Positions 27,265 through 37,063 of a stretch of 64,000 nt of DNA are shown in pieces. A program made the position numbers and the translations under genes. Source of the stretch: an uncultured Propionibacteriaceae bacterium (GTDB lineage Bacteria; Actinomycetota; Actinomycetes; Propionibacteriales; Propionibacteriaceae); contig CAMDZW010000003.1 of assembly GCA_945911015.1 (NCBI GenBank), positions 1 to 64,000 on the forward strand, read 5' to 3'. Numbering within the stretch: position 1 is the stretch's first letter; each line of letters opens with the position of its first letter. A model generated the notes under the pieces. That model did not search any database, was not told the origin of the DNA, and saw only the letters and a list, made by a program, of their open reading frames with translations.

Positions 27265-28407
27265 GTGACGACACCTGTTCTGGTTGCGACCTCGCCGTTG
27301 TCGGCTGCGCTTCGCGACGGAATCGCCGACCAGCTGACCGCCTTTCTCGACGGCCAGGCCACGTTGGTCGAGACCATTGCCGGATGGTCGCCGGAACCAG
27401 GACTGGCCGTGCCCGAGGCTGACGAGCTCGCACTCATCCGCCGGATCGCTGCCGAAGCCACCAGCGGCGGCAAGCGGCTACGTCCTGCTTTCGCCCTGTG
27501 GGGATGTGTCGCGGTCGGCGGTGTCGAGGCCGTGACCCCTGCTGTCTGGACCGCGGCGGCTGCTCTGGACCTGCTGCATGTCAGTGCCCTGGTCCATGAC
27601 GACGTGATGGACGACTCTGACCTGCGGCGGGGCCGACCGGCCGCCCACAAGCAGTTCGAGGCATTCCATGCAGCCCAGGGGTGGTCCGGTGACCCAGCCG
27701 TCTTCGGCCGCGCCGGCGCGATCCTGCTCGGCGATCTGTTGGTCATGTGGTCGGTCGAGATGTTTGACCGGGCTGGTCTCAGCCTCGACGCCCGGGAACG
27801 CGCGCTGCCAGTCCTTCATGCCGTACGGTCAGAGGTCACTCTGGGCCAAATGCTGGATGTGGCCGCCCAGGCTCGTCCACCGCTCGGCACCTTGACCGAT
27901 GATGTCTTGGCCGCCCAGCGCGTGGTGGAGCACAAGTCCGCGAAGTACACGGTGTTGCGACCCCTGCTGCTGGGGGCACAGATCGCCGACGGGACCCCCG
28001 AAGTCCTTGCCGGCCTGGAAATGTACGGGTCGGCGCTGGGGAGAGCCTTCCAGTACCGCGACGACCTGCTCGGTGTTTTCGGTGACGAAGCAGTGACCGG
28101 CAAACCGACCGGTGACGATCTGCGGGAGGGCAAGCGAACCCTGCTGGTCGCCCACACCCGCGCCCGTTTGTCGGAGCCTGATCGTGCCCGATTCGACCGG
28201 CTCTTTGGCGCGGCTGACCTGTCCGTGGGCGGCCGGGACGAACTTCAGTCGCTGATCAGTGCCAGTGGCGCGCTGGCCGAGGTGGAGGCCATCATCGATC
28301 GGCTCCATGATGAGGCCGTGGGGGCTCTGGCCGAGATCGCGATCACCGACGACGGCCGGACCGCGCTGACTGCCCTGGCCAGGGCTGCGGTGCACCGTGA
28401 GCACTGA
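27265..28407 (+). CDS. Polyprenyl diphosphate synthase (IdsA-like)
   Basis: 380-aa trans-prenyltransferase that condenses isopentenyl diphosphate with allylic diphosphates, probably giving C20 (geranylgeranyl) products for menaquinone, carotenoids or polyprenols. First aspartate-rich motif DDVMD at 112-116 (followed by DSDLRRGRP), second region DDLLGVFGD at 266-274 as in IdsA proteins, and GGKRLRP at 68-74. The GTG at 27265 follows TAGCGT by 7 nt (leaderless); a GTG at 27256 is the alternative. Its stop overlaps the tag gene. Confidence 0.9.
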   Translation: MTTPVLVATSPLSAALRDGIADQLTAFLDGQATLVETIAGWSPEPGLAVPEADELALIRRIAAEATSGGKRLRPAFALWGCVAVGGVEAVTPAVWTAAAALDLLHVSALVHDDVMDDSDLRRGRPAAHKQFEAFHAAQGWSGDPAVFGRAGAILLGDLLVMWSVEMFDRAGLSLDARERALPVLHAVRSEVTLGQMLDVAAQARPPLGTLTDDVLAAQRVVEHKSAKYTVLRPLLLGAQIADGTPEVLAGLEMYGSALGRAFQYRDDLLGVFGDEAVTGKPTGDDLREGKRTLLVAHTRARLSEPDRARFDRLFGAADLSVGGRDELQSLISASGALAEVEAIIDRLHDEAVGALAEIAITDDGRTALTALARAAVHREH

Positions 28408-29014
28408 GCCCGCTGCCGGCCTGCCGGATCTGGTGATCGGTGAGGACGGACTGGCTCGCCCCGTCTGGGCGACAACCGATCCGTTGCTGCGTGAGTACTA
28501 CGACAGAGAATGGGGCATGCCGGTCCGCGACGAGACTGGTCTGTTCGAACGGCTCAGCCTCGAGGCGTTCCAGTCCGGCCTGTCCTGGTTGGTGATCCTG
28601 CGCAAACGTCCGACCTTCCGCAAAGCGTTCGCCGACTTCGACCCGGAAGCTGTGGCGGCCTTCGACCAGGACGATGTGACCCGGCTGTTGGACGATGCTG
28701 GCATCGTCCGCAACCGCGCCAAGATCGAGGCCACCATCGCCAACGCCCGCGCCACGGTGGCACTGCGCGACAGCGTCGGCCTGGTCGAGCTGATCTGGTC
28801 CCACAAGCCAGCGACCACCCCCGAACCGGTCACGTACGAGGATGTCCCGACTCAGTCGACCGAATCGAAGAAGCTGGCCAAGTCGTTGCGCTCACACGGA
28901 TTCCGGTTCGTCGGGCCGACCACCATGTATGCCCTGATGGAGGCCGTCGGGATCGTCGACACCCATCTGGTCGGCAGTCACCGCCGCGGCTCCTCCGGGA
29001 TCTGGTCCCGGTAG
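28397..29014 (+). CDS. tag: DNA-3-methyladenine glycosylase I
   Basis: 205-aa base-excision repair enzyme removing 3-methyladenine. Conserved WATTDPLLREYYDREWGMPV at the N-terminus, FERLSLEAFQSGLSW with the catalytic-site Glu, and GFRFVGPTTMYALMEAVGIVDTH near the C-terminus. The usual C-terminal zinc Cys/His set is partly absent: the sequence ends VGSHRRGSSGIWSR. GTG start overlaps the preceding gene by 11 bp. Confidence 0.92.
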   Translation: MSTEPAAGLPDLVIGEDGLARPVWATTDPLLREYYDREWGMPVRDETGLFERLSLEAFQSGLSWLVILRKRPTFRKAFADFDPEAVAAFDQDDVTRLLDDAGIVRNRAKIEATIANARATVALRDSVGLVELIWSHKPATTPEPVTYEDVPTQSTESKKLAKSLRSHGFRFVGPTTMYALMEAVGIVDTHLVGSHRRGSSGIWSR

Positions 29015-29173
29015 CCGCCTCGGTGACCATTTGATCCTGATTCTTGACCCGTTGGAACGATCCACGGGCCCCCGTTGGCCCGAAAATCGGGTTCGAATGT
29101 CCCTTGATCCACTCAGAAGCAACTGACAAGCTGGCCCCAGTGGACCAACCAGCGCTGGTAGAGGGAGTCGATC
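29015..29173. other. Intergenic stretch without a supported gene
   Basis: 159 bp between tag and the small membrane protein gene. It holds a T-arm-like GGGTTCGAAT near 29090 but no tRNA cloverleaf. No convincing promoter seen. Confidence 0.4.
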
Positions 29174-29509
29174 ATGAACGGGTTCTCCATGTGCCTGTGG
29201 CTGGGGATGGCTCTCGTCAGCGTGGTGACCATCGCCGTCGGCGTCCTGCTGCACCCGAAGGGAGTCGCAACCTGCGGCGGCCAGCCCATGACGCCTGGCA
29301 CCTACTGCCAGATCCCGCACGGAAACGACACCGTTCGTGGCGTGGACCAAGCCCAGCTACTCGCAGAGCAGAGTCAGGTGCCGACCGTGATCATCGTCGT
29401 CGGCAGCATCTGCCTTGCCCTCGCCGTCATCAGTGCAGTTCGCCAGCGCCAGCTCCACCAGCAGTGGTTGGCGGCCTCGGATCGTGCCCACATTTCGCGG
29501 GCATTATGA
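29174..29509 (+). CDS. Small two-helix membrane protein, unknown
   Basis: 111 aa with transmembrane segments at about residues 6-26 and 70-90 and an outside loop containing two cysteines (C34, C45) that could form a disulfide. GAGGGAG lies about 9 nt before the ATG. Its stop overlaps a possible 25-codon ORF. No family recognised. Confidence 0.65.
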   Translation: MNGFSMCLWLGMALVSVVTIAVGVLLHPKGVATCGGQPMTPGTYCQIPHGNDTVRGVDQAQLLAEQSQVPTVIIVVGSICLALAVISAVRQRQLHQQWLAASDRAHISRAL

Positions 29510-29583
29510 CGCCCGACCGTAACCGAAACGTCGTGGTCGGGCCCACCACCGCCGAAGTCCTCGAGTCCAATGGCTACTCCTGA
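29506..29583 (+). CDS. Possible 25-residue ORF between two small exported-protein genes
   Basis: Starts in an ATGA overlap with the membrane protein stop and ends 11 bp before the next ATG. The peptide (MTPDRNRNVVVGPTTAEVL...) is hydrophilic, with no signal. The exact overlap suggests coupled translation, but the length gives little statistical support. Confidence 0.3.
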   Translation: MTPDRNRNVVVGPTTAEVLESNGYS

Positions 29584-29594
29584 GAGGAGAGACG

Positions 29595-30161
29595 ATGAGT
29601 AAGCTCAAGGAATTGGCCGTCGCGCTGACCTTGGCGATCGCCGGCGTATTCGCTGCGGCGTGCTCTGCCCCGCTGCCAGTCGAGGAGCTCCACGGCGACT
29701 ATCTGGCTTACGACGAAGAGACATTGGTCGCCGACGCCACACTGATAGTCGAGGCGACCGTGGTTGACACCGAAGGCACACTCCTGATGCCCCCCGTCGA
29801 GAAGGGAGCGCCCAAGGAGGTCATCGAGAGGGCTCGCGCAGATGCCATTCCTGCAACCTTCGTGACGGTGCGCGTGGACGTGGTGCACAAGGGCGACGTC
29901 AACGTGGGTGCGAAGTTCGTCATCACCCAGACCGGTGGCGTCAAGGACGGCGTGATGTACCGGTCAGACATGGAGCCGTTGCTCGTCAAGAAGGAGTCGT
30001 ACCTTCTGTTCGTCAGAGCAGGCATCCCGGACGGCTTCGGGATCCTGGGCGGATCTGCTGGCATGTTCCGTGCCGGAGGCGACGGGACATTCGACGCGGT
30101 GAAGCCCGACAGTGCTCCGTTCAGCCGCCTGACAAGAGCGGAGGTCGAAGGACTCGTCTGA
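29595..30161 (+). CDS. Putative lipoprotein, unknown function
   Basis: 188 aa. Signal peptide with hydrophobic core LAVALTLAIAGVFAAAC and a lipobox ending at about Cys23 (FAAAC). The mature part has VADATLIVEATVVDTEGT and FVTVRVDVVHKGD, a beta-rich pattern seen in actinobacterial secreted proteins of unknown role. Strong GAGAGGAGAG before the ATG. Probably in the same transcript as the two ORFs before it. Confidence 0.75.
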   Translation: MSKLKELAVALTLAIAGVFAAACSAPLPVEELHGDYLAYDEETLVADATLIVEATVVDTEGTLLMPPVEKGAPKEVIERARADAIPATFVTVRVDVVHKGDVNVGAKFVITQTGGVKDGVMYRSDMEPLLVKKESYLLFVRAGIPDGFGILGGSAGMFRAGGDGTFDAVKPDSAPFSRLTRAEVEGLV

Positions 30162-30306
30162 GTGCCCGATACCAAGGGAAGCGGCCATGGAAGGACCTGC
30201 CTTCTGTGGCGCTGTCGCTTCTTGGGTGGGTGACAAGGATCGGCCGACAGGAGCCGGCTCGGGGGAACTTCCAATGGTCTCGTTCATCGCCCGGTCCAAA
30301 CCGCCC

Positions 30307-30336
30307 GTCAGACCAGCACGAGTCAGGCCAGCACGA
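30307..30336. repeat. 15-bp tandem duplication over the barstar stop codon
   Basis: Two adjacent 15-bp units (30307-30321, 30322-30336) differing at one position. On the minus strand each covers four codons plus TGA (LVLA-stop, then LVLV-stop), so the gene end is duplicated downstream of the real stop. Confidence 0.8.
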
Positions 30337-30625
30337 GCGTGAAGTCCGGCTCCTGATCGGAGCGCTCACGCAGGACCGACAGGACACGTGCCCAACCACG
30401 TGGGTCACCGATCGCCAGCTGCTGCCAGTCGGTCCACACCACCACGACCGGGTCGACCACGTCAGTCAGACAGTCCCACAGGGCATCGAGGTTGCGCCCG
30501 TAGTGGCCCGGAAAGCCAAGGGACACAGCGATCCGCTCATGGAAGGAGGATTCGTCGCTGACCCCGGACAGCACGACACGGCGGGCCGGGTTGTCGCTCG
30601 GATCGACTCGTACGATGCCGCTCAT
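30323..30625 (-). CDS. Barstar-family ribonuclease inhibitor
   Basis: 100-aa cytosolic inhibitor that should bind and block the RNase encoded just upstream. Residues of the barnase-binding face are kept in HYGRNLDALWDCL: Y42, N45, D47, W50 and D51 correspond to barstar Y29, N33, D35, W38, D39. It overlaps the RNase gene by 4 bp and has GGAGGG before the ATG. The stop codon lies in a 15-bp duplication. Confidence 0.9.
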   Translation of the reverse strand: MSGIVRVDPSDNPARRVVLSGVSDESSFHERIAVSLGFPGHYGRNLDALWDCLTDVVDPVVVVWTDWQQLAIGDPRGWARVLSVLRERSDQEPDFTLVLA

Positions 30626-31095
30626 GCTGCCCTCCGGATCCGTTCGAAACTCTCATAGTGGTCGGCGGTCCAGTAGAACTCGTCGTCCCCGCCAGTGACG
30701 ACCCTCCGGGGACCGCGATGATTCAGTCCCGGCGTCTCGACGGTGTACTCGCGATACCAACCACGCTTGCGCTCCGGCAGAATCCCCTCGAAGTTGCCGA
30801 AGACCGAGCCGTCCTTGTCGTACTCGTACGGTCCCCCGGCATCGATCAGGGCCAAGATCTCGACCGCCTCAGGCGGCAGATCAGCCTCATCGATCCAGTC
30901 CAGCCCAGAGACCGGGTCGACCCTTTCCTGGGCAGCCCGGGATTCGGCACCTCCTGAGGTCGCTTCGCTGGTCGGCTGAGCTCCCGGCTCAGCCAGGTCG
31001 AGGCTGCATCCGGTGAGGCCGATCAGGACAGCGAGCACCAGCGCGAGCAGCCTCACGGCCCCACCGCCTCCTGTCCCCCGCACCATCCGGGTCAT
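30622..31095 (-). CDS. Barnase-type ribonuclease with lipoprotein signal
   Basis: 157 aa. Signal with hydrophobic core LLALVLAVLIGL and lipobox LTGC (Cys30), a spacer, then a barnase-like domain from about residue 83. The catalytic set is present: E116 (YREY, barnase E73), R127 and R130/R131 (barnase R83, R87) and H146 in TADHYESF (barnase H102). It should cleave RNA outside the cytoplasm while tethered to the membrane, or be released to act on competitors. Its ATG overlaps the thiE stop (ATGA) and the barstar gene follows with a 4-bp overlap. Confidence 0.85.
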   Translation of the reverse strand: MTRMVRGTGGGGAVRLLALVLAVLIGLTGCSLDLAEPGAQPTSEATSGGAESRAAQERVDPVSGLDWIDEADLPPEAVEILALIDAGGPYEYDKDGSVFGNFEGILPERKRGWYREYTVETPGLNHRGPRRVVTGGDDEFYWTADHYESFERIRRAA

Positions 31096-31766
31096 CGGCC
31101 GAACTGCCGGAGCTGGTCCTTCAACACCCGCGCCGCTTCCTGCGGATCGTCGGCATCACAGATCGCACGGACCACACAGACCCGACGGGCACCGGCGTCG
31201 AGGACCTGCTCGAGGTTGTCGGCATTGATCCCACCGATCGCGAACCACGGCTTCGATCCGGCCGCGAACGGCGGGGCCACCGTCACCGCATGCCGGACGA
31301 GATCGAGGCTGACCGGTTGCGCCGTCGGCTTGGTCGGAGTCGCCCACACCGGGCCGACCGCGAAGTAGTCGATGTCCCGGTCGTCCAGTGCGTCACGGAT
31401 CTGGTCGGGGTCGTGAGTGGAGCGGCCGATCTTGGCCCACTGGTGGAGATGACCTCGCGCCTTCGCCGCAGCACCGTCGTCCTGACCGATGTGGAGCACA
31501 TCGGCATGGCTCGTCCCGGCGATCTCGGCCGAATCGTTCACCACGATCAGCGGCTGGTACGGCTGCACCGCGTCACGCAGCACACCCACCAGCTCGACCA
31601 GACGATCCGGGCTGACCTGCTTGTCGCGGAGCTGGATCAGATCCACCCCGCCTGCCGCGGCCGCCTTCACGAACTCGGCAAAGTCGCCCTGACGTTCGCG
31701 GGCGTCGGTACACAGATACAGCCGCGACGACTCGAGCCGTTCGGCAATTCCCCTCAGTGCAGTCAC
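31092..31766 (-). CDS. thiE: Thiamine phosphate synthase
   Basis: 224 aa. Joins HMP-pyrophosphate and thiazole phosphate to thiamine phosphate. Signatures: DLIQLRDKQ, LIVVNDSAEIAG, DVLHIGQDD, DYFAVGPVWATPTKP and FAIGGINADNL. The GTG at 31766 is preceded at 6 nt by TACGCT (31778-31773), predicting a leaderless mRNA. Divergent from thiO with 63 bp between the two starts; followed by the RNase-barstar pair through an ATGA overlap. Confidence 0.95.
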   Translation of the reverse strand: MTALRGIAERLESSRLYLCTDARERQGDFAEFVKAAAAGGVDLIQLRDKQVSPDRLVELVGVLRDAVQPYQPLIVVNDSAEIAGTSHADVLHIGQDDGAAAKARGHLHQWAKIGRSTHDPDQIRDALDDRDIDYFAVGPVWATPTKPTAQPVSLDLVRHAVTVAPPFAAGSKPWFAIGGINADNLEQVLDAGARRVCVVRAICDADDPQEAARVLKDQLRQFGR

Positions 31767-31829
31767 GACCCCAGCGTACGGGCCCGACCCCCAATCCGAT
31801 TCCATGCCCGACCTCCTAGACTGGACCAC

Positions 31830-32938
31830 GTGTGGGCAGAGGTGGTGGTCGTCGGTGGTGGGCTGATCGGGACCTCCATCGCCCGGGGCATCGCTTCCCG
31901 TGGCAAGCAGGTGAGGCTGATCAGTGACGACCGAGCCGGGACGGCCTCGCCGGTTGCTGCCGGGATGTTGGCACCGGCCACCGAGGTCGCCCCAACCGAG
32001 TTGGGCCTGCTGCAGCTCAATCTGGCCTCCCTCCACCGTTACGCCGACTTTGCCGCCGAGCTTGCCGCCGACACCGGACTGCCAGTGGGACTGCGCAAGA
32101 CCCCTACCGTGTCAGTGGCCGTCGACTCCGATGATGTCGCCCGCCTCGACGACCTGGCCGAGATCCTCGCCGGAGCCGGCGTCGACGTGGAGCGGACCAC
32201 CGGCCGCCAGGTCCGACGCCGGGTGCCGTTGATCGCACCGCAGATTCGTGCTGGTCTGATCATCGATCAGGACTGGTCGGTCGACAACCGGCTGTTGTGG
32301 TCAGCGCTGCGGGCCGGCGCTGAGGCAGCCGGAGTGACCCGACAGACGGGCACCGTCACTGCGCTCATCCGCGACGACGACCGCTGCACCGGAGTTGAGC
32401 TCGCCGACGGCAGCCGCATCGAGGCCGACACTGTCGTGTGGGCAACCGGAGCCTGGGCCGGCGACATCGTCGGTTTCGACCTGCCGGTCCGTCCGGTCAA
32501 GGGCCAGATCCTGCGGCTCAAGGCCCACCAGCTGCCGATCCCCGAGGTCACCGTACGAGCCTTCGTCCACGGTTTCGAGGTCTATCTGGTCCCGCGCGAT
32601 TCCGGAGAACTGGTCATCGGGGCCACCAGCGAGGACCGCGGATTCGAGACCATGCCGACCGCCGGCGGGGTCGGCGATCTGCTGCGTGATGCTCGTGCGG
32701 TGCTGCCGATCACCGCCGAGTACGAGTTCGCCGAGGTCAGCGTCGGGTTCCGGCCAGCCTCAGCAAGCCACAGTCCCATCCTGGGCCCGAGCCCGCTCGA
32801 CGGTCTGATCCTGGCCGTCGGCCACCATCGCAACGGGGTCCTGCTCACCCCCATCACCGCCGAGCTCATCGCCAATCTCGTCGTTGACGGAGCATGGCCC
32901 GAGCTGGCAGCCGCGTTCAACCCCTATCAAGGAGTGTC

Positions 32939-32942
<4 letters not shown>
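31830..32942 (+). CDS. thiO: Glycine oxidase ThiO
   Basis: 370-aa FAD enzyme making dehydroglycine for thiazole synthesis. N-terminal VVVVGGGLIGTSIARGIA, then AAGMLAPATE, and near the C-terminus VGFRPASASHSPILGPS with GHHRNGVLLTP closing the FAD site. The GTG at 31830 follows TAGACT by 7 nt, so the mRNA is probably leaderless. First gene of thiO-thiS-thiG; its stop overlaps the thiS start. Confidence 0.94.
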
Positions 32943-33926
<984 letters not shown>

Positions 33927-33944
33927 CTCAGCCGTGGGCCACGC

Positions 33945-34763
33945 TCAGGACACCTCGGCGCGCTGGACCCGGATGCAGCCCAGCACCAGCGGCAACACGA
34001 ACCAGATGCCCCCCGAGGTCAGCAGATGTCCCCAGTCCGCGCCCGCCATCGGGGCGGTCAGCGCGTCCTGGGCGGCAACGAAGTCGATCCACGGGGCGAT
34101 CTTGGCGACCGGCTCCCACAGGCTCAGGATCCCGATCACCATCGGCAGGACGAAGGCATAGCCGACGTAGGCACAGATCGCGGCAGGGGTGTTGAGGATC
34201 AGCACCGCCAGCGCCATGCCGGACAGCACGCCGATCACCTGCACCGCAATCGAGCCGATCAGCTCGTGGGAGGTGACATCCCAGACTGCCGGCTGATCCA
34301 GCACCAAGGCCCCGAGGGGAGTCGCGATCGCGGTCCACACCAGTGCCAGCGCCATGGCTCCCAGGGCGATCACGATGCCCGAGACCAGTTTGGCGGCCAG
34401 CACCCTCATCCGGCGCGGTTCGAGGGTGAACGTGGTCAGCAGGGTGCGCTGACTCCATTCACTGGTGATCGCCATGATCCCCAGCACCGGCAGCAGGATC
34501 GCGGTCGCGCCGGTGGATCCGGTGAGCAGGGTACCGAATGACGGTGCCCCCAGCTCGGGGACGATCGCCCCCAGACCGATCAGCGCAACCGAGGCGATGA
34601 CCACCAGAGCTGCGGTGATGACCAGCAGCACGACGCCGGAGATCGTGTCAACCATCTTGCGAAGCTCGACCACGACCTGACGGACGAACGACGGGGAGAA
34701 GCTGGTGTCGCGTGCCGCGCGAGCGGGGCCACTTGAGTGCCGGGCCATGGAGATGGTGGTCAT
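33945..34763 (-). CDS. ABC-2-type transporter permease
   Basis: 272-aa membrane protein with about six helices; SEWSQRTLLTTFTLEPRRMRVLAAK is typical of ABC-2 permeases partnered with small drug- or peptide-exporter ATPases. Its ATG overlaps the stop of the ATPase gene (ATGA). The adjacent divergent two-component pair probably regulates it. Substrate unknown. Confidence 0.88.
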   Translation of the reverse strand: MTTISMARHSSGPARAARDTSFSPSFVRQVVVELRKMVDTISGVVLLVITAALVVIASVALIGLGAIVPELGAPSFGTLLTGSTGATAILLPVLGIMAITSEWSQRTLLTTFTLEPRRMRVLAAKLVSGIVIALGAMALALVWTAIATPLGALVLDQPAVWDVTSHELIGSIAVQVIGVLSGMALAVLILNTPAAICAYVGYAFVLPMVIGILSLWEPVAKIAPWIDFVAAQDALTAPMAGADWGHLLTSGGIWFVLPLVLGCIRVQRAEVS

Positions 34764-35662
34764 GCTGCGGCTCCTTCACGAGCAGTGTCGCTGGTCATGC
34801 GGAGGAACTCGTCCTCCAGTCGCCGACTGACGGTGTGCAGTTCGGTGAGCACCAGTCGGTGCTCGACGGCGAGTTCGCCGATGGTCTGGGCTGCCGCCGC
34901 GACGGTGAGCCGTACACCATCGCTGTGGACGTCGAGGTCGGCACCAACCAGTACGTCACGCAGCCGGGAGAGATCCGTGCCGGCCACGATGCAGCTGACC
35001 TGGTCCTCCCCGCTGATCAGTTCGTCCTTGGTGCCGGTCGAGAGAACCCGACCGTGGCCGATGAGGACGAGGTCATCGGCAACGAGCTCGATCTCGTTGA
35101 TCAGATGGCTCGACAGCAGCACGGTGCCGCCTTGGTCGGCATGTTGGTCAAGCAGGTCACGGATCCATCGGATGCCAGAGGGGTCCAGGCCGTTGGCCGG
35201 CTCGTCGAAGATCAAGATCTCCGGGTCGCCGAGCAGCGCATGCGCAATCCCGAGACGCTGTCTCATGCCGAGCGAGTACTTGCCAAGCCGACGCTTGGCC
35301 TCGGAGTCGGTGAGACCGACCCGGTCCAGGACCTGGCTCACCCGCCCCTTCGGCAATCCCATGGACTGGGCGCCCAGCGACAGGATCTCGACCCCGGTGC
35401 GGCCACTGTGCTGGGCGCTGGCATCGAGCATCACCCCGACGGTGCGGCCGGGACAGCGCAGGTCATGGAAGGACTGTCCACCGATGGTGACCCGGCCGGC
35501 GGTGGCGCGGGTGAGGCCGACCATGATCCTCATCAGGGTGGACTTTCCGGCGCCGTTGGGGCCGAGCAGGCCGGTCACCCTCCCCGGTTCGCAGCGGAAG
35601 CTGACATCGGACAGGGCCTGCACCTGCCGATAGCTCTTGGACACGGACTGGACATCGATCAT
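34760..35662 (-). CDS. ABC transporter ATP-binding protein
   Basis: About 300 aa. Walker A LLGPNGAGKST, signature YSLGMRQRLGIA (typical for the CcmA/BcrA group), Walker B ILIFDEPANGLDP and H-loop SSHLINEIE. Energises the ABC-2 permease encoded next to it. The frame is open to 35725; I prefer the ATG at 35662 (MIDVQSVSKSY), which fits the family N-terminus, with AAGGA upstream. Related systems expel antibiotics or peptides. Confidence 0.9.
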   Translation of the reverse strand: MIDVQSVSKSYRQVQALSDVSFRCEPGRVTGLLGPNGAGKSTLMRIMVGLTRATAGRVTIGGQSFHDLRCPGRTVGVMLDASAQHSGRTGVEILSLGAQSMGLPKGRVSQVLDRVGLTDSEAKRRLGKYSLGMRQRLGIAHALLGDPEILIFDEPANGLDPSGIRWIRDLLDQHADQGGTVLLSSHLINEIELVADDLVLIGHGRVLSTGTKDELISGEDQVSCIVAGTDLSRLRDVLVGADLDVHSDGVRLTVAAAAQTIGELAVEHRLVLTELHTVSRRLEDEFLRMTSDTAREGAAA

Positions 35663-35797
35663 GGACACCATCCTTGTCCCGTACGAGGGCTGGGACCATC
35701 GGGCATCGGCACCGACTTCACTCATCCTTTGGTCGCATCACGATCGCGACCATTGCCTCCTGTGCGCCGTCCGCGCTGCCGCATAAGCTGACCGACC

Positions 35798-37063
35798 ATG
35801 AACACCCCCGCTGAGTCGGGCCCAACCGGATATCACCCCCCTCCGCTGGGCAAGCGCGCCCTGGCCTGGCGCATCGTCTTGGCTGTCTTGCTCAGCCTGT
35901 TCGGCGTGGCGCAGCTGTTCATCGGACTCCGCCCTGACCTCATCGGACAATGGGTCCTCAACCTCGTCGGCGGCGTCATCGCCTGGGTTGCGGTGTTCTT
36001 CCGCCGCCGGTGGCCCTTGGCGGTCGCCATCATCTGCGGCTGTGCCGCAGCGGTGTCGGCGCTTGCCGCCGGTCCCGGCTTGTGGGCCCTGTTCAGCCTG
36101 GCCACCACCCGTCGTTGGCGGCACTACCTGACCGCCTCGATCATCACGGTCACGCTGGCACTGGCGGTGTCCCTGGCGCCAACCGGGATCGAGGATCTCG
36201 TCGCCATCACCGACGAGGCCGGGGCGCCGGTGCTGTCGACCTCGGCCATCCTGGCCAGCCTTGCCCTGCTGGTCGTGCTCAGCGTCGGCCCCTATGCTCT
36301 GGTCGCCGCCTGGGGAGGTTCGGTCGGCAACCGCCGCGAACTGCTGTGGTCACTGCGGGAACGCGCCCGACAGGCCGAAGAGGACCGCGACCAACGGATG
36401 GAACGGGCCCGGGTGATGGAACGGCAACGAATTGCCCGGGAGATGCATGACGGATTGGCCCACCGGATCTCCCAGATCAGTCTCCACGCCGGAGCGCTGT
36501 CCTACAGCGCCGCCCAGTCCTCACCCGCCTCCGGGACCGAACAGTCCGACGCCGTCGTCCGATCCGCGACGATCGTCCAGGAGGCCTCTCATCAGGCCCT
36601 GGAGGAGCTTCGCGAGGTCCTCGGCGTGTTGCGCGGCGACTCCGAGGACGACCCGAACCGTCCGCTGCCGACCGGTCGTGACCTCGAAGCTCTCGTGACC
36701 GATGCCCGGACGGCCGACATGGTCGTCGACGTCGACCTCGACTGCACCGTCACCGCAGGGTTGTCGGCCACCCTTGGCCGTACGGTCCACCGGATCGTCC
36801 AGGAATCGCTGACTAATGCTGCCAAGCATGCCCCCGGTGCCCCAGTCTCGGTCGAGGTCACCGGGCAGGTGGGTGAACACGTCACGGTACGGGTGTCGAA
36901 CCCGATGCCACTGAGTCCGCCGGTCTCAGGCCCGGCCGCCCACGGCGGCGGTTACGGCCATGTCGGCCTGCAGGAAAGGGTCGAACTGCTCGACGGCACG
37001 TGGTCGGTCACCGACGGCCCCGGTCGCTTCGTCGTCCGCGCCCGGATACCGTGGGCCGCGTGA
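35798..37063 (+). CDS. Sensor histidine kinase (DesK/NarL-partner type)
   Basis: 421 aa. Four to five membrane helices in residues ~20-175, a coiled linker, then HisKA_3 with phospho-acceptor H217 in IAREMHDGLAHRIS, and an HATPase domain ending GYGHVGLQERVELL. No large extracellular domain, so it may sense the membrane or the neighbouring ABC exporter. TAAGCT lies 8 nt before the ATG (leaderless type). Stop and next start overlap (GTGA). Confidence 0.92.
   Translation: MNTPAESGPTGYHPPPLGKRALAWRIVLAVLLSLFGVAQLFIGLRPDLIGQWVLNLVGGVIAWVAVFFRRRWPLAVAIICGCAAAVSALAAGPGLWALFSLATTRRWRHYLTASIITVTLALAVSLAPTGIEDLVAITDEAGAPVLSTSAILASLALLVVLSVGPYALVAAWGGSVGNRRELLWSLRERARQAEEDRDQRMERARVMERQRIAREMHDGLAHRISQISLHAGALSYSAAQSSPASGTEQSDAVVRSATIVQEASHQALEELREVLGVLRGDSEDDPNRPLPTGRDLEALVTDARTADMVVDVDLDCTVTAGLSATLGRTVHRIVQESLTNAAKHAPGAPVSVEVTGQVGEHVTVRVSNPMPLSPPVSGPAAHGGGYGHVGLQERVELLDGTWSVTDGPGRFVVRARIPWAA

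Noticed and set aside
29080..29110. T-arm-like GGGTTCGAAT suggesting a tRNA 3' end or phage attachment site
   Set aside because: The flanking bases do not complete the T stem and no D or anticodon arm is present; no integrase gene is nearby.
31767..31829. TPP riboswitch before the thi genes
   Set aside because: The gap is too short and none of the conserved aptamer strings were seen.
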